A stretch of 5,687 nucleotides of DNA from Janthinobacterium lividum (lineage in GTDB: Bacteria; Pseudomonadota; Gammaproteobacteria; Burkholderiales; Burkholderiaceae_D). The position numbers and the translations under genes are program-made. The notes beneath the pieces were generated by a model. The model was given only the letters and a program-made list of their open reading frames with translations, made no database searches and was not told the origin of the DNA. The stretch's first letter is position 1. Every line of letters begins with the position of its first letter. Below are positions 1 to 5,364 of the stretch, piece by piece. Location: contig CAMBDR010000336.1 of NCBI GenBank assembly GCA_945864765.1, positions 1 to 5,687 of the forward strand. Direction: 5' to 3'.

Positions 1-1338
1 GCGGCGTGAATCGACAATAATCTCCAAACCCTCATTGCCCAGTTTGGCAATTTCAAACACGCGTTGGATTTGATCGAGCAAGACTTCATTATCATGATTA
101 TTTTTGACCAGATCGGTCAGTAACTGGATCGGCGCTTCCTTGGCACCCACGGCAAATAATAAACTGGCCATGTCCAGACAAACATTGGGCGGTGGCAGGC
201 CGGGATTATGGGATAACAACATGCCAATTTCAGTGCCCGACTTGCGCGCGCGCGTGAGGTCGCCCATTTCATGGTGCAGCATGCCTTCGGTGATTTTTGA
301 ACGTAGCTTCACTTGGTCAGAGTTGAAATCTTTTTGTACCTGGGCCAACAACTGTAGCGCTTCTTCCGGCTCTTTTTTCAGGCTGCATACCCGCGCCAAG
401 CCCAAATAGGGGTCGGGCGACTTTAAAATCGAATGCTCACCAATCGACAGGCACTTGCGAAATGCTTTTTCCGCTTGCTCGGTCTTACCCAGTTTTAAGG
501 CGACCTCGCCCAGGTTTTTTTGTCTTTGCACCGAGTTGGGCGAGAGCCGGGCGGCGCGCTGCAAAATCTGTTCGGCTTCTTCAAATTGGCCCAGTTGCTG
601 GTGCGCTTGCGCCAGTTCATCGTAGGCGTCAAGGTAATAGCGATTTTCGGCAATGATATCGATCAGTAATTTCTTGGCTACTTCCGGTTCGCCATTGCGG
701 TTGCGAATTTTGGCAATGCCAGCGCTGGCCCAGTTGATACTGCGGGTGGCCAATACCCGTTGATAGACTTCACGCGCCTGATCAGATTGGCCGCATTTGA
801 GTAGCATTGTGGCTTTCATGCGCAACAGATGCAGCGCATGTTGCTTGTTTTCCAGAATTTGTTGGTCGCACAATTGGGCGGCGCGCATAAAGTCTTTTTC
901 TTGCCAGGCAGCTTCCAGCGGGCGGAAGATTTGCTTGCGCTTCCAGGCGCGGTTCAGGCGCGTGAGCAAGACTTCTTCAGTGATGGGTTTGAGTAGGTAG
1001 GCATCGGGCCGATATTCGGCCACTGACATCACCGATTCAACATTTTTTTCAGCCGACACCATAAACCAAACCGTGGTGGGTAACAGTAAATCGCGTAACT
1101 GCGCTTCTTCCAGCACTTGCTGGCCGTTTTTGCCATGGCCCAGATCAATATCGCATAACACCACATTGTAACGAGTTTGCTGAAGCATGGAAACGGCTTC
1201 GCCACCACTGGCGGCTTGATCAACATGGCGCGCGCCCAAGCTGCGCAAGCTTTCGCGCAGCAATTGGCGCATCGCCAGTGCGCTGTCTATCAGCAAATAA
1301 TGTTGATCTTTCCACGACGCTTCAAGTGGTATATTCAT
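1..1338 (-). CDS. Response regulator with receiver domain and TPR region (partial, C-terminus off the left edge)
   Basis: The frame is open for 446 codons from the ATG at 1338 to the window edge with no stop, so the C-terminus is missing. Residues 14-120 form a CheY-like receiver: LLID at 15-18, phospho-acceptor Asp63 in VVLCD, Ser95 in VSAE and the Lys117-Pro118 pair. The usual acidic pair is Asp18-Ser19 rather than Asp-Asp or Glu-Asp. From about residue 140 the chain is helical and TPR-like, with the clearest repeats at about 234-268 (YLDAYDELAQAHQQLGQFEE) and 269-300. No HTH, GGDEF or HD-GYP domain is visible, so output is probably by protein-protein contact in the cytoplasm. Receiver-TPR proteins are known in beta- and gammaproteobacteria, mostly without an assigned pathway. 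The start is chosen for its AGGGGA Shine-Dalgarno (1344-1349, 5-nt spacing). An in-frame ATG at 1353 would place this site inside the gene. No partner kinase gene is in view. Confidence 0.88.
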   Translation of the reverse strand, partial: MNIPLEASWKDQHYLLIDSALAMRQLLRESLRSLGARHVDQAASGGEAVSMLQQTRYNVVLCDIDLGHGKNGQQVLEEAQLRDLLLPTTVWFMVSAEKNVESVMSVAEYRPDAYLLKPITEEVLLTRLNRAWKRKQIFRPLEAAWQEKDFMRAAQLCDQQILENKQHALHLLRMKATMLLKCGQSDQAREVYQRVLATRSINWASAGIAKIRNRNGEPEVAKKLLIDIIAENRYYLDAYDELAQAHQQLGQFEEAEQILQRAARLSPNSVQRQKNLGEVALKLGKTEQAEKAFRKCLSIGEHSILKSPDPYLGLARVCSLKKEPEEALQLLAQVQKDFNSDQVKLRSKITEGMLHHEMGDLTRARKSGTEIGMLLSHNPGLPPPNVCLDMASLLFAVGAKEAPIQLLTDLVKNNHDNEVLLDQIQRVFEIAKLGNEGLEIIVDSRR

Positions 1339-1509
1339 TGACTTCCCCTGCATGCTGTATCGCCCGGTATTGATTTACAGCGCGTTCAGCTATGTCGGAC
1401 ACAATTATGCCTTTCTTTAATAAGTTTGTCTGCTTCTCTTGTCGTACAATGCAGAACGGACGAATCAAGGCAAACCAAGCCGCACTATATTACTCTTTTT
1501 GAAACTATC
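1339..1509. other. Divergent intergenic region between the receiver-TPR gene and the PLP enzyme
   Basis: This 171-bp gap must hold both promoters. For the plus-strand gene, TACAAT at 1445-1450 and TATATT at 1486-1491 resemble -10 boxes, but neither has a good -35 at 16-18 bp, so I make no firm call. I see no riboswitch-like structure and no clear operator. A TTG at 1426 is in frame with the downstream enzyme, but the 28 codons it would add do not resemble the family N-terminus. Confidence 0.5.
1404..1432 (-). promoter_or_regulatory. Candidate sigma70 promoter for the receiver-TPR gene
   Basis: Read on the minus strand, CAGACA (1427-1432, four of six matches to TTGACA) is followed after exactly 17 bp by CATAAT (1404-1409, five of six matches to TATAAT). 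This would start transcription near 1397 and give a leader of about 59 nt. The match is by eye only. Confidence 0.35.
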
Positions 1510-2754
1510 ATGAATACAAAGCCACACTACGGATTTACCACCACAATTTTACACAGTGATCGACAAAAAGTAATTGAACACGGCTCCTTGCACAAGCCCA
1601 TTCATACCTCGGTCAGCTTTGGTTATGCCGATGCGCGCGATTTGGCGGTGACTTTTCAGGGCAAGCAACCGGGTTTTCGCTACGGCCGCCAAGGTAACCC
1701 GACGGTGAGCGCACTGGAAGAAAAAATCACCAAAATGGAAGATGGCTTGGGTACGTTGTGTTTTGCCACGGGTATGGCGGCCATTGGCGTGATTTTTCAG
1801 GCATTGTTGCGCGCTGGTGATCATATCGTGTCATCGAGTTTTCTGTTTGGTAACACCAATAGCTTGTGGCAAACGGTGAACGGGCAGGGCGTGGCCGTCA
1901 GTTTTGTTGATGCCACCGATGTTGCCAATGTGGAAGCGGCCTTGCGCCCGGAAACCAAAGTGGTGTTTGTGGAAACCATTGCCAATCCGCGCACTCAAGT
2001 GGCGGATTTGAAACGAATCGGTGAATTGTGCAAAGCTCACGGCATTTTGTATGTGGTGGACAACACCATGACTTCGCCCTACCTGTTTCGGCCAAAATCA
2101 GTGGGCGCATCGTTGGTGGTGAATGCGCTCACCAAATCGATTAGCGGACATGGCCATGCTTTGGGCGGAGCCTTGACCGATACCGGTTTATTTGACTGGG
2201 CGAATTTTTCGAATATTTTTGATGCATATCGCAAAAATCCGGTGCCGCAATGGGGCTTGGCGCAACTGCGTGCCAAAGGCTTGCGTGATTTTGGTGCCTC
2301 GCTCGGGCCAGAAGCGGCGCATCACATTGCCATTGGGGCAGAAACCCTGGCTTTGCGCAGCGAGCGTACTTGCAGCAATGCGTTTGCCCTGGCCAAAATG
2401 CTGGCTGCCGACCCACGCGTGGCCGCCGTTTATTATCCGGGCTTGGCTGAGCATCCACAGCATGCGCTGTGCAGCGAATTGTTTTCGGCCTATGGTTCGC
2501 TGTTCAGTTTTGAACTGAAACCGGAGATTGATTGCTTCGACTATTTAAATCGACTGCGTTTGGCGATACCGGCCAGTAATCTGGGTGACAATCGTACTCT
2601 GGTGATCCCCGTGGCGCACACCATTTTTTATGAAATGGGGCCGGAACGGCGCGCTAGCATGGGCATCGCCGAGTCATTAATCCGCGTCGCCGTCGGCATC
2701 GAAGACGAAGCGGATTTATTGCACGATTTTGCCCAAGCTCTGGATGCGGCCTAA
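1510..2754 (+). CDS. Cys/Met metabolism PLP-dependent enzyme (cystathionine gamma-synthase family)
   Basis: This is a fold-type I PLP enzyme of the trans-sulfuration family, 414 aa, a usual length. Motifs in order: RYGRQGNPT at 57-65 (Tyr58 and Arg60 contact cofactor phosphate in relatives), ATGMAAI at 86-92, ETIANP at 155-160, VVDNT with Asp184 (pairs with the pyridine nitrogen), the Schiff-base lysine Lys209 in ALTKSISGHGHALGG, and LIRVAVGIED with carboxylate-binding Arg392. Family members make or cleave cystathionine, or sulfhydrylate or lyse homoserine derivatives, in the cytoplasm. The exact reaction cannot be read from sequence. The active site differs from textbook members: the ring-stacking Tyr is Phe113 (LFGNTNSLW), the Ser three residues before the lysine is Ala206, and the usual SLGD is NLGD at 357-360. 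ATG 1510 is preferred because homology begins just after it. Its ribosome binding site is weak. The gene is convergent with lexA and has no methionine gene beside it. Confidence 0.9.
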   Translation: MNTKPHYGFTTTILHSDRQKVIEHGSLHKPIHTSVSFGYADARDLAVTFQGKQPGFRYGRQGNPTVSALEEKITKMEDGLGTLCFATGMAAIGVIFQALLRAGDHIVSSSFLFGNTNSLWQTVNGQGVAVSFVDATDVANVEAALRPETKVVFVETIANPRTQVADLKRIGELCKAHGILYVVDNTMTSPYLFRPKSVGASLVVNALTKSISGHGHALGGALTDTGLFDWANFSNIFDAYRKNPVPQWGLAQLRAKGLRDFGASLGPEAAHHIAIGAETLALRSERTCSNAFALAKMLAADPRVAAVYYPGLAEHPQHALCSELFSAYGSLFSFELKPEIDCFDYLNRLRLAIPASNLGDNRTLVIPVAHTIFYEMGPERRASMGIAESLIRVAVGIEDEADLLHDFAQALDAA

Positions 2755-2785
2755 GTTAGACCCCAGCCCGCAGACCGCAGCTCAC

Positions 2786-2824
2786 AGCCCAAGCCAATCG
2801 CTAGCCCAAGCCAATCGCTAGCCC
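2786..2824. repeat. Tandem 17-bp direct repeat overlapping the end of lexA
   Basis: AGCCCAAGCCAATCGCT occurs twice with no gap (2786-2802 and 2803-2819), followed by the first five bases of a third copy (2820-2824). The lexA stop codon (2818-2820 on the minus strand) lies at the junction of copy 2 and the partial copy. The next stop-like TAG falls 17 bp further on. The 63-bp gap between the convergent genes shows no obvious intrinsic terminator. Confidence 0.9.
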
Positions 2825-3477
2825 CAGGCCCTGAGCAAACCGACGGCCAAACCTTCCAGCGCAAAATCCTCGCGCCCGGCTTCCACCCGGATTGGTTTAA
2901 AGTCGGGGTTTTCGGGTAAGAGTTCGATCACCGAGCCGGACTTTTTATAGCGTTTGACGGTGACATCATCGCCCAGGCGGGCCACCACGATTTGACCGTT
3001 TTTCGCCGTCTCAGCTTTCTTGACGGCCAGTAAATCGCCATCCATAATGCCGATATCGCGCATCGACAAGCCGCGCACTTTGAGTAAATAGTCAGGCCGC
3101 GCCTTAAACATCGAAGGGTCAACCGAGTAGTGCGATTCGATATGTTCGGTGGCTAAAATGGGGGAGCCCGCCGCCACCCGCCCTACCAGGGGAAGAGATA
3201 GTTGCAACAGGGAAGGGTGGGGCAGAGCAAGTTGCGCGCTGGTACGCTGGCTTTGGCCCATGCCCATGGGCAACAGGCGGATGCCGCGCGAGGTGCCAGG
3301 GCTGATAACGATGGCACCTTTGCGGGCCAAAGCTTGTAAATGTTCTTCAGCCGCATTGGCTGAGCGAAAACCAAGTTCGGCTGCAATTTCGGCACGGGTC
3401 GGAGGGAAACCCGTGTTTTCTATGGCAGAGCGGATAAGCTGTAAAATTTCTTCCTGGCGTGCGGTAAGTTTTAGCAT
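2818..3477 (-). CDS. lexA: LexA, SOS-response transcriptional repressor and self-cleaving protease
   Basis: This is the repressor of the DNA-damage (SOS) regulon, inactivated by RecA-stimulated self-cleavage. At 219 aa it is longer than the 202-aa E. coli protein because of an extended linker at about 70-93. Residues 1-69 are the winged HTH (start MLKLTARQEEIL, recognition region PPTRAEIAAELGFRSANAAEEH in two parts at 25-46). The cleavage site is Ala103-Gly104 in GRVAAGSP. The catalytic Ser138 (GLSMRD) and Lys175 (TVKRYKK) are 37 residues apart, exactly as Ser119 and Lys156 are in E. coli. The frame stays open 49 codons upstream to 3624, but that stretch is a Lys-rich translation of A-tracts and operator. 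The start at 3477 has AGG (3487-3489) nine nt away. The C-terminus (LLRAWG) ends in a tandem repeat. Two LexA boxes upstream indicate autorepression. Confidence 0.97.
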   Translation of the reverse strand: MLKLTARQEEILQLIRSAIENTGFPPTRAEIAAELGFRSANAAEEHLQALARKGAIVISPGTSRGIRLLPMGMGQSQRTSAQLALPHPSLLQLSLPLVGRVAAGSPILATEHIESHYSVDPSMFKARPDYLLKVRGLSMRDIGIMDGDLLAVKKAETAKNGQIVVARLGDDVTVKRYKKSGSVIELLPENPDFKPIRVEAGREDFALEGLAVGLLRAWG

Positions 3478-3487
3478 GATTTTTTGC

Positions 3488-3503
3488 CTGTCAAAGTAAT
3501 CAG
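3488..3503 (-). promoter_or_regulatory. LexA box 2 (degenerate SOS operator)
   Basis: On the lexA strand it reads CTGATTACTTTGACAG, one mismatch from CTGT-N8-ACAG. It is separated from box 1 by a single base (17 bp centre to centre). Its ACAG end overlaps the AGG ribosome binding site of lexA. E. coli lexA also has two boxes, which makes a second functional site plausible here. Confidence 0.6.
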
Positions 3504-3504
3504 T

Positions 3505-3520
3505 CTGTAGTTTTGTACAG
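3505..3520 (-). promoter_or_regulatory. LexA box 1 (SOS operator of lexA)
   Basis: On the lexA strand the site reads CTGTACAAAACTACAG, a perfect CTGT-N8-ACAG palindrome end to end. It lies 28-43 bp upstream of the lexA ATG. The TACAAA inside it could serve as the -10 hexamer, so LexA bound here would block RNA polymerase directly. No good -35 is seen at the right spacing, which leaves the exact promoter uncertain. Confidence 0.9.
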
Positions 3521-3540
3521 TTTGCGAAATTTGGCAAGTG

Positions 3541-3585
3541 TTTTTTTGCATTTTTTTTGATTTTTTTTGATATTTTGGCTTTTTT
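3541..3585. promoter_or_regulatory. Phased A-tracts (probable bent DNA or UP element upstream of lexA)
   Basis: T-runs on the plus strand (A-runs on the lexA strand) of 7, 8, 8, 4 and 6 bases are centred near 3544, 3554.5, 3564.5, 3574.5 and 3582.5. The first four are spaced 10-10.5 bp apart, the helical repeat, which predicts intrinsic curvature. They sit just upstream of the lexA promoter region, where an AT-rich UP element would contact the RNA polymerase alpha subunit. They also lie about 100 bp upstream of the rpsF -10. Confidence 0.65.
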
Positions 3586-3660
3586 ACGACGCGATTGCGC
3601 AATGCGTGTTGTACTTTTGCTCAAGTCAGGCTTTTGTGGTGCTTATGTGAGGATTTAGGC

Positions 3661-3689
3661 TTGCGCATTTTGAAAATTCACGCTATAGT
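3661..3689 (+). promoter_or_regulatory. Promoter of the rpsF-priB-rpsR-rplI operon
   Basis: TATAGT (3684-3689, five of six matches to TATAAT) is preceded at exactly 17 bp by TTGCGC (3661-3666), which keeps only the TTG of the -35 consensus. Transcription would start near 3696 and give a leader of about 72 nt that contains the hairpin at 3706-3733. Confidence 0.6.
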
Positions 3690-3705
3690 CTTGCGTTTTC
3701 CTCTT

Positions 3706-3733
3706 CCCACACTCGTCTTGACGCCGAGGTGGG
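3706..3733 (+). promoter_or_regulatory. rpsF leader hairpin, candidate S6:S18 autoregulatory RNA
   Basis: The leader can form a 9-bp stem: CCCAC (3706-3710) with GTGGG (3729-3733), and CTCG (3712-3715) with CGAG (3725-3728), with one bulged A at 3711 and a 9-nt loop. CCG at 3724-3726 lies at the loop-stem junction. A competing fold pairs ACGCC (3721-3725) with GGCGT (3732-3736). rpsF leaders in many bacteria carry a CCG-containing stem-loop that mimics the 16S rRNA site and binds the S6:S18 complex. The position and the CCG fit, but I cannot confirm a match to the published consensus. Confidence 0.45.
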
Positions 3734-3767
3734 CGTTTGTTTTATATCAGTCCATAAAGGAGTAGGT

Positions 3768-4136
3768 ATGCGTCATTATGAAATTACGTTTATCGTTCAC
3801 CCCGATCAAAGCGAGCAAGTGCCCGCCATGATCGAGCGTTACAAAGGCAGTGTCACCGCACGTGGTGGCGTGATTCATCGGGTCGAAGATTGGGGCCGCC
3901 GTCAAATGGCTTACTCGATCCAAAAGCTGGCCAAAGCCCATTATATTTGCATGAATATCGAATGCGATGGCGATACGTTGGCCGAGCTGGAAACCGCATT
4001 CAAATTCAATGATGCCGTGTTGCGTCATCTGACGGTTCGCTTGAAAAAAGCTGAAACTGCACCGTCCGCGATTATGAAATCGGTACAACGCGACGACGCA
4101 GCAAAAAGCCACCGCGCTGAAGCTTCGGCCGCTTAA
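3768..4136 (+). CDS. rpsF: 30S ribosomal protein S6
   Basis: S6 is a small-subunit protein that binds the central domain of 16S rRNA as a heterodimer with S18, whose gene lies two genes downstream. The 122-aa product starts MRHYEITFIVHPDQSEQ and has the family signature in EDWGRRQMAYSIQK (40-53) and the KAHYICMNIE strand (57-66). The C-terminal tail (about 95-122) is Ala-, Lys- and Arg-rich and probably flexible. ATG 3768 is chosen because AAGGAG (3757-3762) lies 5 nt upstream. An in-frame GTG at 3729 would add 13 residues foreign to the family and fall inside the leader hairpin. It is the first gene of the operon, and S6:S18 feedback on the leader is likely but inferred. Confidence 0.97.
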   Translation: MRHYEITFIVHPDQSEQVPAMIERYKGSVTARGGVIHRVEDWGRRQMAYSIQKLAKAHYICMNIECDGDTLAELETAFKFNDAVLRHLTVRLKKAETAPSAIMKSVQRDDAAKSHRAEASAA

Positions 4137-4165
4137 TCGTCACAGAGGCGGTGAGCATAGTTGCA

Positions 4166-4462
4166 GTGAATCAGTTACAAATCGATGCCAGCGTTTATGA
4201 GCGCGATGCATTACGTTTTACCCCGGCAGGTATTCCCATTGTTAATGTGCGATTATTACATCAATCTGAACAATGCGAAGCGGGTGTGAAGCGACAAGTG
4301 GAATGTGATATGGCCGCCCTCGGGGCTGGCGAGATGGCAAACCGCTTGCAAGATTTGGAATTGGGACTGCCGCAACGCTTCACCGGATTTCTGGCACGTA
4401 AAAGTCGTCAAAGCAAGAGTTTGGTATTTCACATCATTGATTTTTCATCGCTTTCTGGCTAA
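4166..4462 (+). CDS. priB: Primosomal replication protein N (PriB)
   Basis: PriB is a small dimeric OB-fold protein that binds ssDNA and PriA during restart of stalled replication forks, upstream of DnaB loading. The call rests on position between rpsF and rpsR and on sequence: NQLQIDASVYERDALRFTPA at 2-21, then GIP, the QSEQCEAGVKRQVECDM strand pair (33-49) and RFTGFLARKSRQSKSLVFHI (71-90), which parallels the basic loop before VLHAEQI in E. coli PriB. Length is 98 aa, typical for the family. No ATG start is available. GTG 4166 aligns with the family N-terminus (E. coli begins MTNRLVLSG) and has GAG at 4153-4155. GTG 4151, five codons earlier, follows AGAGG by only 2 nt and is the alternative. 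rpsF ends 29 nt upstream. Confidence 0.92.
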   Translation: MNQLQIDASVYERDALRFTPAGIPIVNVRLLHQSEQCEAGVKRQVECDMAALGAGEMANRLQDLELGLPQRFTGFLARKSRQSKSLVFHIIDFSSLSG

Positions 4463-4500
4463 TGCCTGTGAAAGCGAATTTTTAGATACAGGAGCCTGAC

Positions 4501-4791
4501 ATGGCATTCGGTAAAAAATTTGACAAGAACAAGTTGAAATTGAAAGAAAAGCGTAAACAACAAAATCCTTTGTTCAAACGCAAAAAATTCTGCCGCTTCA
4601 CCGCAGCAAATGTTGAGCAAGTCGATTATAAAGATGTCGATACACTCAAGGATTTCATCCAGGAAAATGGCAAGATCATGCCTGCCCGTTTAACCGGCAC
4701 CAAGGCACATTATCAACGTCAAGTCGATACCGCGATCAAGCGCGCGCGTTATCTGGCTCTGTTGCCTTACACCGATCTGCATTCGGCTTAA
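4501..4791 (+). CDS. rpsR: 30S ribosomal protein S18
   Basis: S18 binds the platform of the 30S subunit together with S6. The 96-aa product begins with a very basic extension (MAFGKKFDKNKLKLKEKRKQ) followed by the family core: FKRKKFCRFTAANVEQVDYK (25-44), the DTLKDFIQENGKIMPARLTG block (47-66), TKAHYQRQVDTAIKRARYLA (67-86) and LLPYTD. There is one cysteine, Cys31, so no zinc-binding Cys cluster. AGGAG (4490-4494) lies 6 nt before the ATG, the best-spaced ribosome binding site in the operon after that of rpsF. priB ends 38 nt upstream and rplI begins 28 nt downstream, so the genes are almost certainly co-transcribed. Confidence 0.98.
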   Translation: MAFGKKFDKNKLKLKEKRKQQNPLFKRKKFCRFTAANVEQVDYKDVDTLKDFIQENGKIMPARLTGTKAHYQRQVDTAIKRARYLALLPYTDLHSA

Positions 4792-4819
4792 AGCATACTT
4801 AAGATCCTGGAGAAAACCT

Positions 4820-5260
4820 ATGCAAATTATTCTGTTAGAAAAAGTCGTTAATCTCGGCAACTTGGGTGAAGTCGTGCGTGTTAAAGATGGTTATGCGCGT
4901 AACTTTTTGATTCCACAAAAAATGGCACGTCGTGCTACCACTTCGGCCGTGGCTGAATTTGAAGCCAAGCGCGTTGAGTTGGAAAAAGCTGCTGCTGCCA
5001 AATTGGCTGCGGCACAAGGCCAGGGCGAAAAATTGGGTGGCATGACGATCCAAATCGCACAAAAAGCCGGTGTGGATGGTCGTTTGTTTGGTTCGGTCAC
5101 CAATTTTGACATCGCTGAAGCCCTGAGCAAACAAGGTTTCTCGGTAGAAAAAGCACAAATCCGTATGCCTTCCGGCCCTTTGAAGATCGTTGGTGATCAT
5201 TCAGTTGCGGTTGCTTTGCATACCGATGTGGTAGTTGCGGTGTTGGGCGAGCACGCCTAA
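4820..5260 (+). CDS. rplI: 50S ribosomal protein L9
   Basis: L9 binds 23S rRNA near the L1 stalk and helps maintain reading frame. The N-terminal domain is clear: MQIILLEKVVNLGNLGEVVR (1-20) and VKDGYARNFLIPQ (21-33). A long Ala- and Lys-rich connecting helix follows at about 42-74, then the C-terminal rRNA-binding domain with AGVDGRLFGSVTNFDIAEAL (83-102). Length is 146 aa against 149 in E. coli. By eye, about four residues are missing from the last beta strand (after HTDVVV, 134-139), while the end LGEHA looks normal. TGGAG (4808-4812) is 7 nt upstream of the ATG. It is the last gene of the operon, with a strong terminator 51 nt after the stop. Confidence 0.97.
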   Translation: MQIILLEKVVNLGNLGEVVRVKDGYARNFLIPQKMARRATTSAVAEFEAKRVELEKAAAAKLAAAQGQGEKLGGMTIQIAQKAGVDGRLFGSVTNFDIAEALSKQGFSVEKAQIRMPSGPLKIVGDHSVAVALHTDVVVAVLGEHA

Positions 5261-5282
5261 GCGCAAATTTTTTGCTAACTTT

Positions 5283-5294
5283 ATACAATTGTAT
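5283..5294. repeat. Perfect 12-bp palindrome between rplI and dnaB
   Basis: ATACAATTGTAT is its own reverse complement. It contains TACAAT (5284-5289), which resembles a -10 box on either strand. It follows a second small inverted repeat, GCAAA-TTT-TTTGC (5263-5275). It could be an operator or part of a dnaB promoter, but the terminator at 5312-5337 lies between it and dnaB, so its role is unclear. Confidence 0.5.
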
Positions 5295-5311
5295 TTAAGA
5301 ACGCACTGTTT

Positions 5312-5337
5312 AAAAGCCGGGCTACCCCGGCTTTTTT
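5312..5337 (+). terminator. Rho-independent terminator after rplI
   Basis: AAAAGCCGGG (5312-5321) pairs perfectly with CCCGGCTTTT (5326-5335) around a CTAC loop. This gives a 10-bp stem with a six-pair GC core and a run of six T (5332-5337). It ends the ribosomal protein operon and sits only 27 nt before dnaB, so dnaB probably depends on read-through or on a promoter within that short gap. Confidence 0.95.
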
Positions 5338-5364
5338 ATCGTCTGTCTTTCCAACCCGGGGCTG

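Noticed and set aside
104..1226. Several short ORFs on both strands
   Set aside because: They lie in other frames of the open receiver-TPR reading frame, which has clear domain motifs. None has recognisable protein features.
1426..1509. TTG start adding 28 residues to the PLP enzyme
   Set aside because: The added residues do not resemble the family N-terminus and cover the likely promoter region.
2192..2518. 108-codon plus-strand ORF and overlapping minus-strand ORFs inside the PLP enzyme
   Set aside because: They are shadow frames of a gene with continuous family motifs. Their composition is irregular and they have no convincing starts.
2755..2817. Bidirectional terminator between the PLP enzyme and lexA
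   Set aside because: No stem with a T-run could be found in the gap. The only structure seen is the direct repeat.
3149..3499. 116-codon plus-strand ORF opposite lexA
   Set aside because: It is antisense to a well-supported gene, shows no recognisable domain and would begin without a ribosome binding site of note.
3478..3624. In-frame 49-codon N-terminal extension of lexA
   Set aside because: It is Lys-rich because it translates A-tracts, and it runs through both LexA boxes. The LexA family starts at MLKLT with a proper ribosome binding site at 3477.
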